From Myxococcus stipitatus (GTDB lineage: Bacteria; Myxococcota; Myxococcia; Myxococcales; Myxococcaceae): DNA of 64,000 nucleotides. The notes under the pieces were generated by a model that was not told where the DNA came from, did not search any database, and saw only the letters and a list, made by a program, of their open reading frames with translations. The first letter of the stretch is position 1. The number at the start of each line of letters is the position of its first letter. The position numbers and the translations under genes were made by a program. Positions 31,321 through 40,172 of the stretch are shown here, one piece after another. The stretch covers positions 6,944,001 to 7,008,000 of the forward strand of contig NZ_CP102770.1 in the NCBI RefSeq assembly GCF_038561935.1. The letters run 5' to 3'.

Positions 31321-33576
31321 ATGAAGACGCTGCTCATCGGCCTCGTGGGCCTCACCCTCCTGTGGCCCTCCCGCCGAGCAGAGGCCTGTGGTTCCACGTA
31401 CATCGGGCCCGTCTACATCCACTCCACCCATCCCGACCGCCCCTTCGAGCCCTTCGCCGCGGGACGCCTGGGAGTGCTTCGGGAGGGATACCGGCCCATG
31501 TACCTCGCCTTCGCGTGGCGCTCGATGATGGGCATCCCCACGACGCCCGATGAGCAGCGCTTCCTGGTGGAGACCTGGGCACGCATGCAGGGCGACGTGC
31601 CCGAGGGGGACACGACGCGCGGCGAGGCGCGCTGGCTCGCGGCCCGGAAGGAAGCCATGCCTTCCTTTGGAGACCGGCCGGCGACCCTCCACACGGGCGA
31701 GGGGGAGCTGGTGAGCTTCAATCGCATCCAAGCTGACGCGTTGGAGCGCGCGGCGGAGTCGGTGAAGGTCCTCTCCCTCCAATGGAAGAATCACCCGGGC
31801 CTGGTGAGCGAGTGGCTCTCCGCGCAGGACGCGGTCTTCGGCGGAGACTGCACGCGTCTCCCCGCGCTGGACGAGGCCACCGCACAGGGCCTCCCCGCCT
31901 CCGTGAAGTCCCGTCGACAAGCCGAGCGTGAGTACCAGGCCGCCGCGGCCCACTTCTATTGCAGGCGCTTCGACGAGGCCCTCGCGAGCTTCCGCCACAT
32001 CGCCGGACGCGCGGACTCGCCCTACCAGGCTCGCGCCGAGTACCTCGTGGCGCGCACGCAGGTGCGTCGCGCGTTGATGGAGCAGCCGGACGAAGGACAG
32101 GAGATCGGCACGAGCCAGGACGCGACCTTCCTCGCGCGCCTCCGGGAAGCGGATGCGACCCTCACCGCGCTGCTGGCGAAGCCCAAGCTGCGGGAGTTCC
32201 ACGGCCCCGCGCGGCGCCTGCGCAGCCTCATCCGTGTCCGCACGCAGCTGGCGGCCTGGGCCTGCGAGCTGCCAGCGCTCGTGCTCCAACCCGGGACGGG
32301 GTCGGCGCTCGCGTCGGAGCTGGGCGACCTCGACCTCTTCACCTTGCCGGAGAACACCTGCGACTCCAGCCCCGCCTCCACCCGAGAGCTGCTGGAGTGG
32401 CTTCGCGTCACGCGGTCCGGAGTCGCCACCGTGTCCGCGCCGGACACCGGTCAGGAGAACGAGAACCGCAAGGCCTATGACGTCGCCGTGGCGCGATGGA
32501 AGGCGAATCACCGCCAGCCCTGGCTCGTCACCGCGCTGCTCAAGGCACGCGTGGGTTATCCGGACCTGGAGCTGCTGCTGAAGGCCGCGGCGGAGGTGCC
32601 CGTCACCGCGCCCGCGGGGTTGACGCTCGCGTATCGCGCCGCGCATCTCTTGAACGAGCAGCAGGAGCACGATGCGGCTCGCGCGTGGCTGGCGAAGGTG
32701 AAGCCAGAGATGACGCGAGACCTGGTCTCCACCGACAACCTCTTCAACGAAGAGCGCATGGTGCTCGCCCAGGACTGGGAAGGGGCGCTCTCCCACGCGA
32801 CGTGGCGGCTGGTGGGTGAGGATGACCTGGACACGTTCAGCGATGGCGTGATGACACCGCTGGCGGAGCGGCCCGTGACGTTCAGCGTGCGAGCCGTCAC
32901 GCACCTCGACCCGCAGCTCACCGCGCGCCGCCTGGGGGAGCTGTCCCGCACCAGCCTCGTGCCTCCCGTCCCGCGCAGGCAGCTTCGCTGGACGGCCTTC
33001 GCCCGCGCCGCCGTCGTCGGAGATGACGAGGCGCTCCAGGCCGCGGCGAAGGAGCTGGCCCTCCACGAGCCCACCGCGAAGGAGGAGCTGCTCGCCATCG
33101 TCGCGAGAAAGAGCTCCGAGGAGCGCCTGTTCGACGCGCGGCTGCTGATCATGGGGCTTCCCGCCGTCTCCGCGACGCTGGTGTCCGGGAGGGACCGCAT
33201 CGACAGCATCGACCCGAAGCTGAACCTCATCTCCATCCGCTCCCGGGAGCGCAATGGGTGGTGTGCCCCTTCTCTGCCCCAGGGGCCGCCGCCGCCGCTC
33301 CCCTTCACGACCGCGGAGGAGCGCAAGGCCGCCGCCGCCGAGTGGAAGGTGCTCTCCGAGGCAGGTCCCTCCGTGGTGTACTTCTCGAACGTGGCGCTCG
33401 ACTGGGCCAAGGCGTATCCCGAGGACCCTCGCTCGCCCATCGCGCTCTACCGCGCCGTCCGCGCCAGTCAGTACAGCTGCCAGCAAGACTCGCCGGAGGC
33501 TCACGCGGCGTTCCGCCATCTCCACAAGCACTACGGCAAGAGCTCCTGGGCCAGGCGCGCGCCCTATGTCTATTGA
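31321..33576 (+). CDS. large secreted protein of unknown function
   Basis: A 751-residue protein with GAAGGA about nine bases before the ATG. The signal peptide is MKTLLIGLVGLTLLWPSRRAEA, followed by Cys, so it may be a lipoprotein or carry a disulfide. The body is helical with several TPR-like stretches (YCRRFDEALASFRHIAGRAD; LNEQQEHDAARAWLAKVK; SPEAHAAFRHLHKHYG) and ends in YVY. No enzyme motif seen. It lies between the two CHAT modules on the opposite strand, behind a sigma-54-type promoter, and is followed 43 bp later by the retropepsin-like gene. It is probably envelope-located scaffold material; this is inference. Confidence 0.75.
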   Translation: MKTLLIGLVGLTLLWPSRRAEACGSTYIGPVYIHSTHPDRPFEPFAAGRLGVLREGYRPMYLAFAWRSMMGIPTTPDEQRFLVETWARMQGDVPEGDTTRGEARWLAARKEAMPSFGDRPATLHTGEGELVSFNRIQADALERAAESVKVLSLQWKNHPGLVSEWLSAQDAVFGGDCTRLPALDEATAQGLPASVKSRRQAEREYQAAAAHFYCRRFDEALASFRHIAGRADSPYQARAEYLVARTQVRRALMEQPDEGQEIGTSQDATFLARLREADATLTALLAKPKLREFHGPARRLRSLIRVRTQLAAWACELPALVLQPGTGSALASELGDLDLFTLPENTCDSSPASTRELLEWLRVTRSGVATVSAPDTGQENENRKAYDVAVARWKANHRQPWLVTALLKARVGYPDLELLLKAAAEVPVTAPAGLTLAYRAAHLLNEQQEHDAARAWLAKVKPEMTRDLVSTDNLFNEERMVLAQDWEGALSHATWRLVGEDDLDTFSDGVMTPLAERPVTFSVRAVTHLDPQLTARRLGELSRTSLVPPVPRRQLRWTAFARAAVVGDDEALQAAAKELALHEPTAKEELLAIVARKSSEERLFDARLLIMGLPAVSATLVSGRDRIDSIDPKLNLISIRSRERNGWCAPSLPQGPPPPLPFTTAEERKAAAAEWKVLSEAGPSVVYFSNVALDWAKAYPEDPRSPIALYRAVRASQYSCQQDSPEAHAAFRHLHKHYGKSSWARRAPYVY

Positions 33577-33619
33577 AGACACGCGCCTCCCCTGGCGAGC
33601 GCACAAGGGAATCACACAC

Positions 33620-34609
33620 ATGTCGCAGCGACTCTCGTGGATGCTCCTGGGGGTGTTGTGGATGTCCTGCGTCTCGACGCCCCACATCAACGACTCCCAC
33701 GGGAAGATCCCTTCGCGGCCTCGCGGCACGGTCTCGATTCCCGTGCTGTTCAACGACAACCTCTTCCTCGTCCAGCCGACGACTCAGGAAGGGATGACGC
33801 TCGCGCTCTTCACGGCCACGGGGGGAGGCCTCTTCATCCAACCCGAGACAGCCTTGCAGCTGGGACTGAGGAGGAGCTCCAAGCCGCTCGACAGCATGAG
33901 CGCCATGGAGGGGGTTCGACTCCCCGACTTCCAACCAGGGGCCTGGATTCCGGCACCGGAGGTGGACGAAGGACTGCTGCCCGTCGCGCCCGCCCCCGTC
34001 GAGATGGGCACCTTCGGGGATGGAGTCCTCGGCGCCCGCTGGTTCGAGGGGCGCGTCTGGACGTTCGACTACCCTGGCGAGAAGCTCTGGCTGCGCGCCG
34101 CGGGCGACCTCCCGACAGTGGAAGCGCGGCATCGAGTCCCCTTGGGATTCCGGTCAGGGCCGTCGAGCAGCACGGAGCCCCATCCGCCTCGCCTCCAGGC
34201 GCGAGTGGATGACGAGGTGCTCGACCTGGTCCTCGACACGGGGACGGTGATGTGGCTGTCGGAGTCCGCGCGGAAAGCACTCGCGGATGAGCGAACCCTC
34301 GGACGCGCGGCGAGCATCATCTCCCTCTCCACCTACGAGCGCTGGCACCAGCGCCACCCCGACTGGCGCATCATCGAGGAGGGAGACGCCAACGTTCCGG
34401 GCGTGTTCCTCATCGAGGTCCCCCGCCTCGAGCTCGCGGGCCATGTGGTCGGCCCCGTCTGGTTCGCCACCCGGCCCGACGCGACCTTCACTGAGTACTC
34501 GGCACAGTTCATGGACAAGCCCGTGGCGGGAGTGCTGGGTGGCAATGCGTTGAAGTTCTTCCGGGTGACGCTCGACTACGTCCAGGCCGTGGCGCTCTTC
34601 GAGCGATAG
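33620..34609 (+). CDS. retropepsin-like aspartyl protease lipoprotein
   Basis: A 329-residue protein starting 43 bp after the previous gene, with AAGGGA about eight bases upstream. The signal ends WMSC, a lipobox-like site. The segment LDLVLDTGTVMWLS carries the Asp-Thr-Gly motif of aspartyl proteases, preceded in the N-terminal half by a degenerate counterpart (LALFTATGGGLFI) in which the Asp is lost. The second-lobe motif GVLGGNALKFFRVTLDY is typical of retropepsin-like bacterial proteins. With one catalytic Asp, it would need to dimerise or be inactive. Likely cotranscribed with the 751-residue gene from the sigma-54 promoter. Confidence 0.8.
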   Translation: MSQRLSWMLLGVLWMSCVSTPHINDSHGKIPSRPRGTVSIPVLFNDNLFLVQPTTQEGMTLALFTATGGGLFIQPETALQLGLRRSSKPLDSMSAMEGVRLPDFQPGAWIPAPEVDEGLLPVAPAPVEMGTFGDGVLGARWFEGRVWTFDYPGEKLWLRAAGDLPTVEARHRVPLGFRSGPSSSTEPHPPRLQARVDDEVLDLVLDTGTVMWLSESARKALADERTLGRAASIISLSTYERWHQRHPDWRIIEEGDANVPGVFLIEVPRLELAGHVVGPVWFATRPDATFTEYSAQFMDKPVAGVLGGNALKFFRVTLDYVQAVALFER

Positions 34610-34612
34610 CAC

Positions 34613-34735
34613 GGGAGAACAGAGGCGCTCGGCCCCCTGTTCACCCACCGCCTCGCGCTGAAGGACATCCGCGACGCCTACGAGCTCTTCGGCGAGCGGC
34701 GCGACGGCGTCATCAAGGTGGCCATCCACCCGTGA
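34613..34735 (+). pseudogene. 3' remnant of a zinc alcohol dehydrogenase gene
   Basis: In one frame, immediately after the retropepsin-like stop, the sequence reads about 40 residues that end LFTHRLALKDIRDAYELF, GERRDGVIKVAIHP and a stop. This is the C-terminal signature of medium-chain zinc-dependent alcohol dehydrogenases (His-Arg-x3-L, then A-Y-x-x-F and K-R-D-G-x-I-K). No start codon or Rossmann region is present. The rest has been deleted or replaced, leaving a fossil at the junction between the retropepsin-like gene and module 2. Confidence 0.75.
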
Positions 34736-34744
34736 GACCGGACC

Positions 34745-37700
34745 TCACTCGAAGAGGAGGACGTGTGAGAGCCACCGCGCGTCCTCCGGGTGCGCTTCCC
34801 GCCAGGAGGCACGCGAGTCCCGCAGCGCCACGGAAGGACGCGTGCCCGCGCGGATGCGCTCACGCACCTTCTCGAAGAAGGCCCCCGCCGTGTCGGGAAT
34901 CTCCACCGACGATGCCAGCACCGCGCTCGCACCCGCCGAGATGAAGGCCATGGGCAGGCTGAAGGACTCATGGGGAAAGGGCGCCGTCCTCGCCGCGCCA
35001 CAGGCGGCCAGCAGCACCAGCGGCGCACGCGACAGTCGCGTCCGCCGGACCTTGTCGGCCGTCAGCGCGAAGCTCCCGTCCGAGTCCGGCGCGAGCACCA
35101 CCATCGACGCATCCGACATGGACGAGCTGTAGAGCCCGTGCGTGTGGATCTCCACTTCGGAGGCCTCCGTCATCTCGCTCAGCACCCGCGACGGCGTGGC
35201 CTCCGCGCCTCGGAGCTCCACCCGCCACGGGTCCGGTACTCGCGGAGGCGTGAGCGCTCCCAGCTTCGGCAAGCGGAGGGACGGAGGACTGGAGACCTCG
35301 GTGATGACGAGGTGGTTCGAGCGGCCTCCCACCACGGCGGGAGGCTGCACGCCGCGCCCCACGCGATAGCTCCAGGCCAGGAAGTCCGGCAGCAGCCCCG
35401 TGAGGCCATGCACTGGCGGGCGCGTGAGGACGTCCACGTGCGTGCAGCCCACCAGCTCCTTCAGGAGCTCGGCAGGGACCAGCCCCGAGGCGTCATCGCG
35501 CAGCGGCTCCTTGCGCTCCGTCGAGTAGCTGCCCTTCAGCGCGCCCTTGGCGTCTCGCACGAGCACCAGGGTCCGCTCATGCTGGAGCGACACGGCCAAC
35601 AGGCAGCGCATGGGCACGGGCTCCAGGAGCAGCTCCTGCCCCATCAACCGAAGGGCCTCGTCCCAGGCCCCTTCGCGCCCCGCTTCGGAGATCAACGTGG
35701 CGTAGCCGAAGGCGTGTGCCTTGCGCGCGTCCACGCTGTCCGGCTCCTGCTCCGCCAGCGCCAGGCTTCGATGGATGAGCGACTGTCCCGCGTCGCGCGA
35801 CGCCTCCATCACGAACTGCCCTTCGATGGAGAGCAGCAGCGCCTCGCGGCCTGGGGACACTCCGCCGCGGCGAAGGTCCGCGAGGGCTCGGCGCAGCACC
35901 TGCGCGTCATTCCCGCTCGGAATGGAGCGAGCCATCTCCGACAGCGTCAGGGCCCCCGTCAATCCCAGGGGTCGCTCACACTCCAGCGCTCGCTCCAGCG
36001 ATTCGCGCGCCGCCTTCGGACGGAACCGCTGCCACTCCAACAGCGCGATGTTGCTGTGGACATGCGTGCGCTGGGCGCAGTCCTCCGGCATGCGCAGCAA
36101 GGACTCCTCGAGGTAGGCGCGAGCGCTCGTGAAGGAGTGCTGGTAGCGCGCCACGTCCGCGAGCAACTGGAGGAACACCTGCTCGTATTGCCACTCGAGC
36201 GCCTCCCTCGCGCGGCCCCACCCGCTCCACGCATGCTGGAACGCCTCCGCCGGACGGTGCAGCTCCAGGTAGAGGTCCGCGAGCGCGCGCTCCAGGCTCA
36301 AGCAGCGATACACCATGCGCTGCTTCAGGCACGTCTCCAGCGACTCCAAGAGCCGCGTCTCCGCGGCCCACGACCGGCCCTCGCGTTGCTCCACCTTCGC
36401 CTGCTCCACCTCGACGAGCAGTTGCATCCACGGGTCCTCGGACGCTCGGCCCAGTCGAACCAGCGTCGCCACGTCGGCCGGGTGTCGTCCGGCCGCCGCG
36501 CGCACGAGCGCCCCGAGATAAAGGTCCTCCTCTCCGGAGTCCCGAAGTCGCGCCATCACCTCGCCCGAGGGCGGCAATGTGCCCAGCACCATTCGCGCGT
36601 ACTCCCGAGCCAGCGGCGCTCGTCGCGCGAAGTCCCGCTCCGCGACCTGCGAGACCCACCGCTGGAGGACCTGTCCGCCGTAGCGCTCATCCAGCGCCCG
36701 CGCCAGAGGCTGGAGCCGCAGCACCTCCGCACGCGTGGTCGCCGCGCGGACCGCGTCATAGAAGCCCAGCCGCACGATGCCCGGATGCTCACGCGCCAAC
36801 TCCAAGGGCACCGGCGCGGCGGGGTCCGTCAGGAGGTCCCGAGTCGACGCGAAGGCCTCCTTCCACTTGCGCCCTCGCAGCAGCGTCGCCTCGCGCAGCG
36901 TTCGCGCCCGGGTCTCCGCCTCCGCGCTCCATCCGGCCTCCTCCAACTTCGCGACCTCGCTGAAAGAGTCGGCGGCTTGCAGCGACAGCCCCAGCTCCCC
37001 CAGCACGAGGGCTCGATTCCACAGCGCCTGCGGATGCCGAGGCGCCGCGCGCAGCACGCCATCGAGGAGCACGAGCGCCTCCTCCAGCCGGGCCGAGTGC
37101 GTATCCACGGGCCCACCGCCCTGGCGCGCGTCCTCCAGCGCGAGCAACGCGAGGTCGCTGTCCCGGTCCGCCGACGGGGGCAGCCGCTTCAGGAAGGCCT
37201 CCGCCTGCCGGGGCGCGCCACGGAGCAGATAGGCCGTGGCGATGCCATGCAGGTCTCCTCGCGCCTCCAGCTTCGACAGCGCCTGGATGGGCACCGTCTC
37301 CACGCCAGGAGCCGACACGGCGCCGCCTCGGTTCGGGACGAACGGCCGGTAATGCGAGTCCACGGCGGGGTACGTCACGCGCGCCTCGAGGACACGCGAG
37401 CCCTCCTTGACGAGCCAGGACATCGAGTCCACACCCGCGTGGTCGAGGCTCGGGACGAGCAGGGACAGGGCGAGCCCCGCGACCAGCAACACCAGCCCTC
37501 CACGCCTCCGGAGCAGGGACTTCCAGCCACCGGGCTCCGGTGGAGGGGGCCTCGGTGGAGACAGGCCCTCCGATGGATTCACCTCCGGCGTCAGCGCCTT
37601 GTGCGCGAGCAGCTCCAGCTGAATCCCCTCGAGGAAGCCGGCCTCGCAATGCAGGCATCGCCCCAGGTGTTCCCGAAACCGACCCTGCTCCCCCGCGTTC

Positions 37701-37747
37701 ATCTGCCCGTCGAGGAAGCGCTGCAAGTCATTGCATGCGCTGTTCAT
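34745..37747 (-). CDS. anti-sigma zinc finger-TM-TPR-CHAT protein, module 2
   Basis: A 1000-residue paralogue of the module 1 protein with the same order of parts. The zinc-finger residues fall at the same positions (C5, H27, C31, C34). A Pro/Arg/Lys-rich stretch precedes the membrane helix at about 84-100. TPR-like helices fill the middle, and the CHAT domain keeps His870 (HTHG) and Cys916 (LLAACGAA). The C-terminal RFFES/AFFEK-VRERIRAG segment is shared by both. The ATG at 37747 overlaps the sigma stop as ATGA, the same arrangement as module 1; a GTG three codons earlier is possible. Expected anti-sigma partner of the neighbouring sigma factor. No small ORF follows; the ADH remnant lies downstream. 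Confidence 0.9.
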   Translation of the reverse strand: MNSACNDLQRFLDGQMNAGEQGRFREHLGRCLHCEAGFLEGIQLELLAHKALTPEVNPSEGLSPPRPPPPEPGGWKSLLRRRGGLVLLVAGLALSLLVPSLDHAGVDSMSWLVKEGSRVLEARVTYPAVDSHYRPFVPNRGGAVSAPGVETVPIQALSKLEARGDLHGIATAYLLRGAPRQAEAFLKRLPPSADRDSDLALLALEDARQGGGPVDTHSARLEEALVLLDGVLRAAPRHPQALWNRALVLGELGLSLQAADSFSEVAKLEEAGWSAEAETRARTLREATLLRGRKWKEAFASTRDLLTDPAAPVPLELAREHPGIVRLGFYDAVRAATTRAEVLRLQPLARALDERYGGQVLQRWVSQVAERDFARRAPLAREYARMVLGTLPPSGEVMARLRDSGEEDLYLGALVRAAAGRHPADVATLVRLGRASEDPWMQLLVEVEQAKVEQREGRSWAAETRLLESLETCLKQRMVYRCLSLERALADLYLELHRPAEAFQHAWSGWGRAREALEWQYEQVFLQLLADVARYQHSFTSARAYLEESLLRMPEDCAQRTHVHSNIALLEWQRFRPKAARESLERALECERPLGLTGALTLSEMARSIPSGNDAQVLRRALADLRRGGVSPGREALLLSIEGQFVMEASRDAGQSLIHRSLALAEQEPDSVDARKAHAFGYATLISEAGREGAWDEALRLMGQELLLEPVPMRCLLAVSLQHERTLVLVRDAKGALKGSYSTERKEPLRDDASGLVPAELLKELVGCTHVDVLTRPPVHGLTGLLPDFLAWSYRVGRGVQPPAVVGGRSNHLVITEVSSPPSLRLPKLGALTPPRVPDPWRVELRGAEATPSRVLSEMTEASEVEIHTHGLYSSSMSDASMVVLAPDSDGSFALTADKVRRTRLSRAPLVLLAACGAARTAPFPHESFSLPMAFISAGASAVLASSVEIPDTAGAFFEKVRERIRAGTRPSVALRDSRASWREAHPEDARWLSHVLLFE

Positions 37748-38331
37748 CGCCGCCACTCCCGCCGACGCCGCTCGGCTGTCTCTCTCAGAAGTTCCCGCAG
37801 CTCCAACCGAGCGTGATGCAGCCGCGCCCCCACCGTGCCCTGCGGCACCCCTGTCTCCTTCGCGATGCGCGCGTACGTCATTCCTTGCAGGAACAGCTCG
37901 AAGGTTTGACGCAGCCGGGCACTCAAGAAGCCCAGGGCGTGCTTCAGGTCCTCTTCACCGACATGGCCCCAGAGTTCCTCCTGCGCGGCCACGTCGTCCC
38001 CGTCGAACTCATCCTGGAGATTCAGCAGGCTCCGCAGCCGGTCCGCCTCGCTCCGCCGCCGACGAATCCGGTCCAGGAAGCAGTTCTTCGCCACCCTTCC
38101 CAGCCAGCAGCGCTGCTTGAAGGCATCCCAATGCTGTAGGTCTTCCCACCGGAGCAGCGCACGCAGCAACACATCGTGCACCAGATCCTCGGCCTCGTGT
38201 TCAATCCCAGCACAAGACTTCCGGAGAATGGCAAACAAGGCGGGCTGGAACTGGCGTGCGAAGACTTCGAAGTCTTCAACGGGTGCGCACCCCGGCGGTT
38301 TCACGACCCTCAGCTCTGGTCTCGCGCTCAT
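37744..38331 (-). CDS. ECF sigma factor, module 2
   Basis: A 195-residue ECF sigma factor. Region 2: FEVFARQFQPALFAILRKSCAG, HEAEDLVHDVLLRALLRW and CWLGRVAKNCFLDRIRRRR. Region 4: LGFLSARLRQTFELFLQGMTYARIAKETGVPQGTVGARLHHARLEL. The ATG at 38331 has GGGAGG about eight bases upstream. Its stop overlaps the start of the zinc-finger-CHAT gene. The two sigma factors have different recognition helices (VPEGTVGSWLFQAR against VPQGTVGARLHHAR), so they may read different promoters. Confidence 0.92.
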   Translation of the reverse strand: MSARPELRVVKPPGCAPVEDFEVFARQFQPALFAILRKSCAGIEHEAEDLVHDVLLRALLRWEDLQHWDAFKQRCWLGRVAKNCFLDRIRRRRSEADRLRSLLNLQDEFDGDDVAAQEELWGHVGEEDLKHALGFLSARLRQTFELFLQGMTYARIAKETGVPQGTVGARLHHARLELRELLRETAERRRREWRR

Positions 38332-38404
38332 GGCCCCCACCTCCCTTTCCCCAGAGAACGCGGCACGTCTGCTTTATTGCCGTCCCACTCATTTCCTCAC
38401 AGCA

Positions 38405-38433
38405 ACGGTTCCCCAGCCACACCCGGGAACCGT
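38405..38433 (-). terminator. 9-bp inverted repeat downstream of the histidine kinase
   Basis: ACGGTTCCC (38405-38413) and GGGAACCGT (38425-38433) form a nine-pair stem with an 11-base loop, 50 bp past the kinase stop. There is no T-run on the minus strand. It might terminate the kinase transcript; GGAAC is also a common ECF -35 core, so a promoter for module 2 could overlap it. Confidence 0.4.
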
Positions 38434-38482
38434 GAAGGTGAGAGTGTTCTCGAGGCGACAGGGACCTGCCCCGGAGGGCACC

Positions 38483-40090
38483 TCAGGAGGCCGCGGCGGA
38501 CAGTGGCGCAGGCTGGCTCAAGGGCAGACGCACCTCGAAGCAAGCCCCGCCGAGTGACGCGGAGCGTCCGGCGCTCATCGTCCCTCCATGCCGCTCGACG
38601 ATGCCTCGGGCGATGGCCAATCCCAGCCCTGTCCCTGGGCGAGGCCCCTCCCGGCGGCGCCCCGTGACGAAGGGTTGGAACAGACGCGGGAGCAGCTCCG
38701 GAGCGATGCCCGGACCGCTGTCCTCCACGAGGACCCGGAGCGTCGCCTCCTCGCGAAGACAGTTCACGCGCAGCCGTGGCGTGGGTACGTCCCGCAGCGC
38801 GAGCAAGGCATTCTCCAGCACAATCACAAACACCTGCGACAGCTGGGATTGGTCCGCCTCCAGCGTCACGGGCTCGCCGTCGGGGGACTCGAAGGCCACC
38901 TCGGGCGCCAGTTCGCCCAATCCCTGACGCGCGGTGGAGTACGCCAGGGCCACCGTGGCCTGGACCTCCACGAGGCGCAGCTCCAGGGGCCGAGGCCGCC
39001 CGTACCGCAGCAGCTCCTCCACGAAGTGCCCCGCGCGGGATATCTGCTCGCGCATGGCGGCCACCGCGTCCGCGTCCACCCCCTGGCGCTCCAGCAGCTT
39101 CAGGTGCGCGGCCAGCACCCCCAGCGGGTTGCGGACCTCATGCGCCACCGCGGAGGTGAACTGGCCCAGCTCCGCCAGCCGGGCCGCCTGGTCCGCTCTC
39201 GCCTCCTGCTCCGCCAGGGCCGCCACCAACTGCGTCCCCGTCGCTCGGCCCTTGAGCAGCCGCTGTCCCAGCCACTCCTGGAGCCGCTGGCGCACGGGCT
39301 CGAAGGCCAGCGCGGCGAGGGCCAGGAGGAAGAAGGCGCCCAGCCGGTACTGCAACAGGAAGGGCTGCCCACTGCCCGCCATCAGCGTGAGCACGCCGAA
39401 GAGGAAGCCCGCGGACAGCACCGCCGCCAGCGCCGAGTACACCAGGCTGCGCTCCAGGAGCCTGCGCTCTCCCGGTGGCTGCTGTGAGTTGACCACCTGG
39501 ACCAGCACGAGGAGCGCGGCCAGCACCAGGTACATCCCGACGGGCAGCGCATGGCCCGCCGACAGGAGCAGCGCCGTGCCCAACCCTCCCGAGTACGCGA
39601 GCACCCCCACGAACACGAGGCTCAACAGCAGGGGCCTGCGCTCGGGTGCCTCCCGACGGTACTCGCGGGCCAGGTGCAGCAGCGGCACCCCCGCCGCGGA
39701 GACGGACAGCGCGATGACGGGCCAGAACAGCGGGCCGCGCTGCATCGCGAGCGGGCCATACAACGCGTCGGGAAAGAGCGCGCCCACCAGCGTGACGACG
39801 GTGGCCACCACGTAGGCCAGCACGACGAGGCGATAGGAGCGCTGACGGGTGGCGTCAAACGCGACGTGCAGGTACGCGGCGGCCGTGAAGGCCCCCGTGG
39901 CGGCGAAGCGCTCGCCCAGCCAGGCGGCCTGGGGAATACACATCAGCAGGAGGGCCCCACTCCAGACGGCCGTGGCGAGACAGTAGAGCGTCAGGCCCCG
40001 GGCATCACGGCCTCGCGGAGCAGCGGTGAAGCACAGGAGCAGCGACACCGAGAGGACCGGCACGAGGCTGTAGGCGAACAGGGGCCCCAT
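38483..40090 (-). CDS. membrane sensor histidine kinase
   Basis: A 535-residue kinase. The first about 260 residues carry eight or so membrane helices without a recognised ligand fold, a 7TM-like or intramembrane sensor. Then comes the dimerisation H-box AVAHEVRNPLGVLAAHLKLLER, the N-box LENALLAL, the G1 box EDSGPGI, the F-like segment LFQPFVTG and G2 GTGLGLAIARGIVERHGG. All catalytic features are present. No response regulator is adjacent. It is encoded upstream of module 2 on the same strand, separated by a 151-bp gap with a hairpin, so cotranscription is unlikely but possible. Confidence 0.92.
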   Translation of the reverse strand: MGPLFAYSLVPVLSVSLLLCFTAAPRGRDARGLTLYCLATAVWSGALLLMCIPQAAWLGERFAATGAFTAAAYLHVAFDATRQRSYRLVVLAYVVATVVTLVGALFPDALYGPLAMQRGPLFWPVIALSVSAAGVPLLHLAREYRREAPERRPLLLSLVFVGVLAYSGGLGTALLLSAGHALPVGMYLVLAALLVLVQVVNSQQPPGERRLLERSLVYSALAAVLSAGFLFGVLTLMAGSGQPFLLQYRLGAFFLLALAALAFEPVRQRLQEWLGQRLLKGRATGTQLVAALAEQEARADQAARLAELGQFTSAVAHEVRNPLGVLAAHLKLLERQGVDADAVAAMREQISRAGHFVEELLRYGRPRPLELRLVEVQATVALAYSTARQGLGELAPEVAFESPDGEPVTLEADQSQLSQVFVIVLENALLALRDVPTPRLRVNCLREEATLRVLVEDSGPGIAPELLPRLFQPFVTGRRREGPRPGTGLGLAIARGIVERHGGTMSAGRSASLGGACFEVRLPLSQPAPLSAAAS

Positions 40091-40172
40091 GGACGGAGTG
40101 TGGCAGATGTCCCTAGTCTGCGCGCCCCGTCGTCGCCTGGAGGCGACGCGGCCTCGTCAGGAGTCATCTGTC

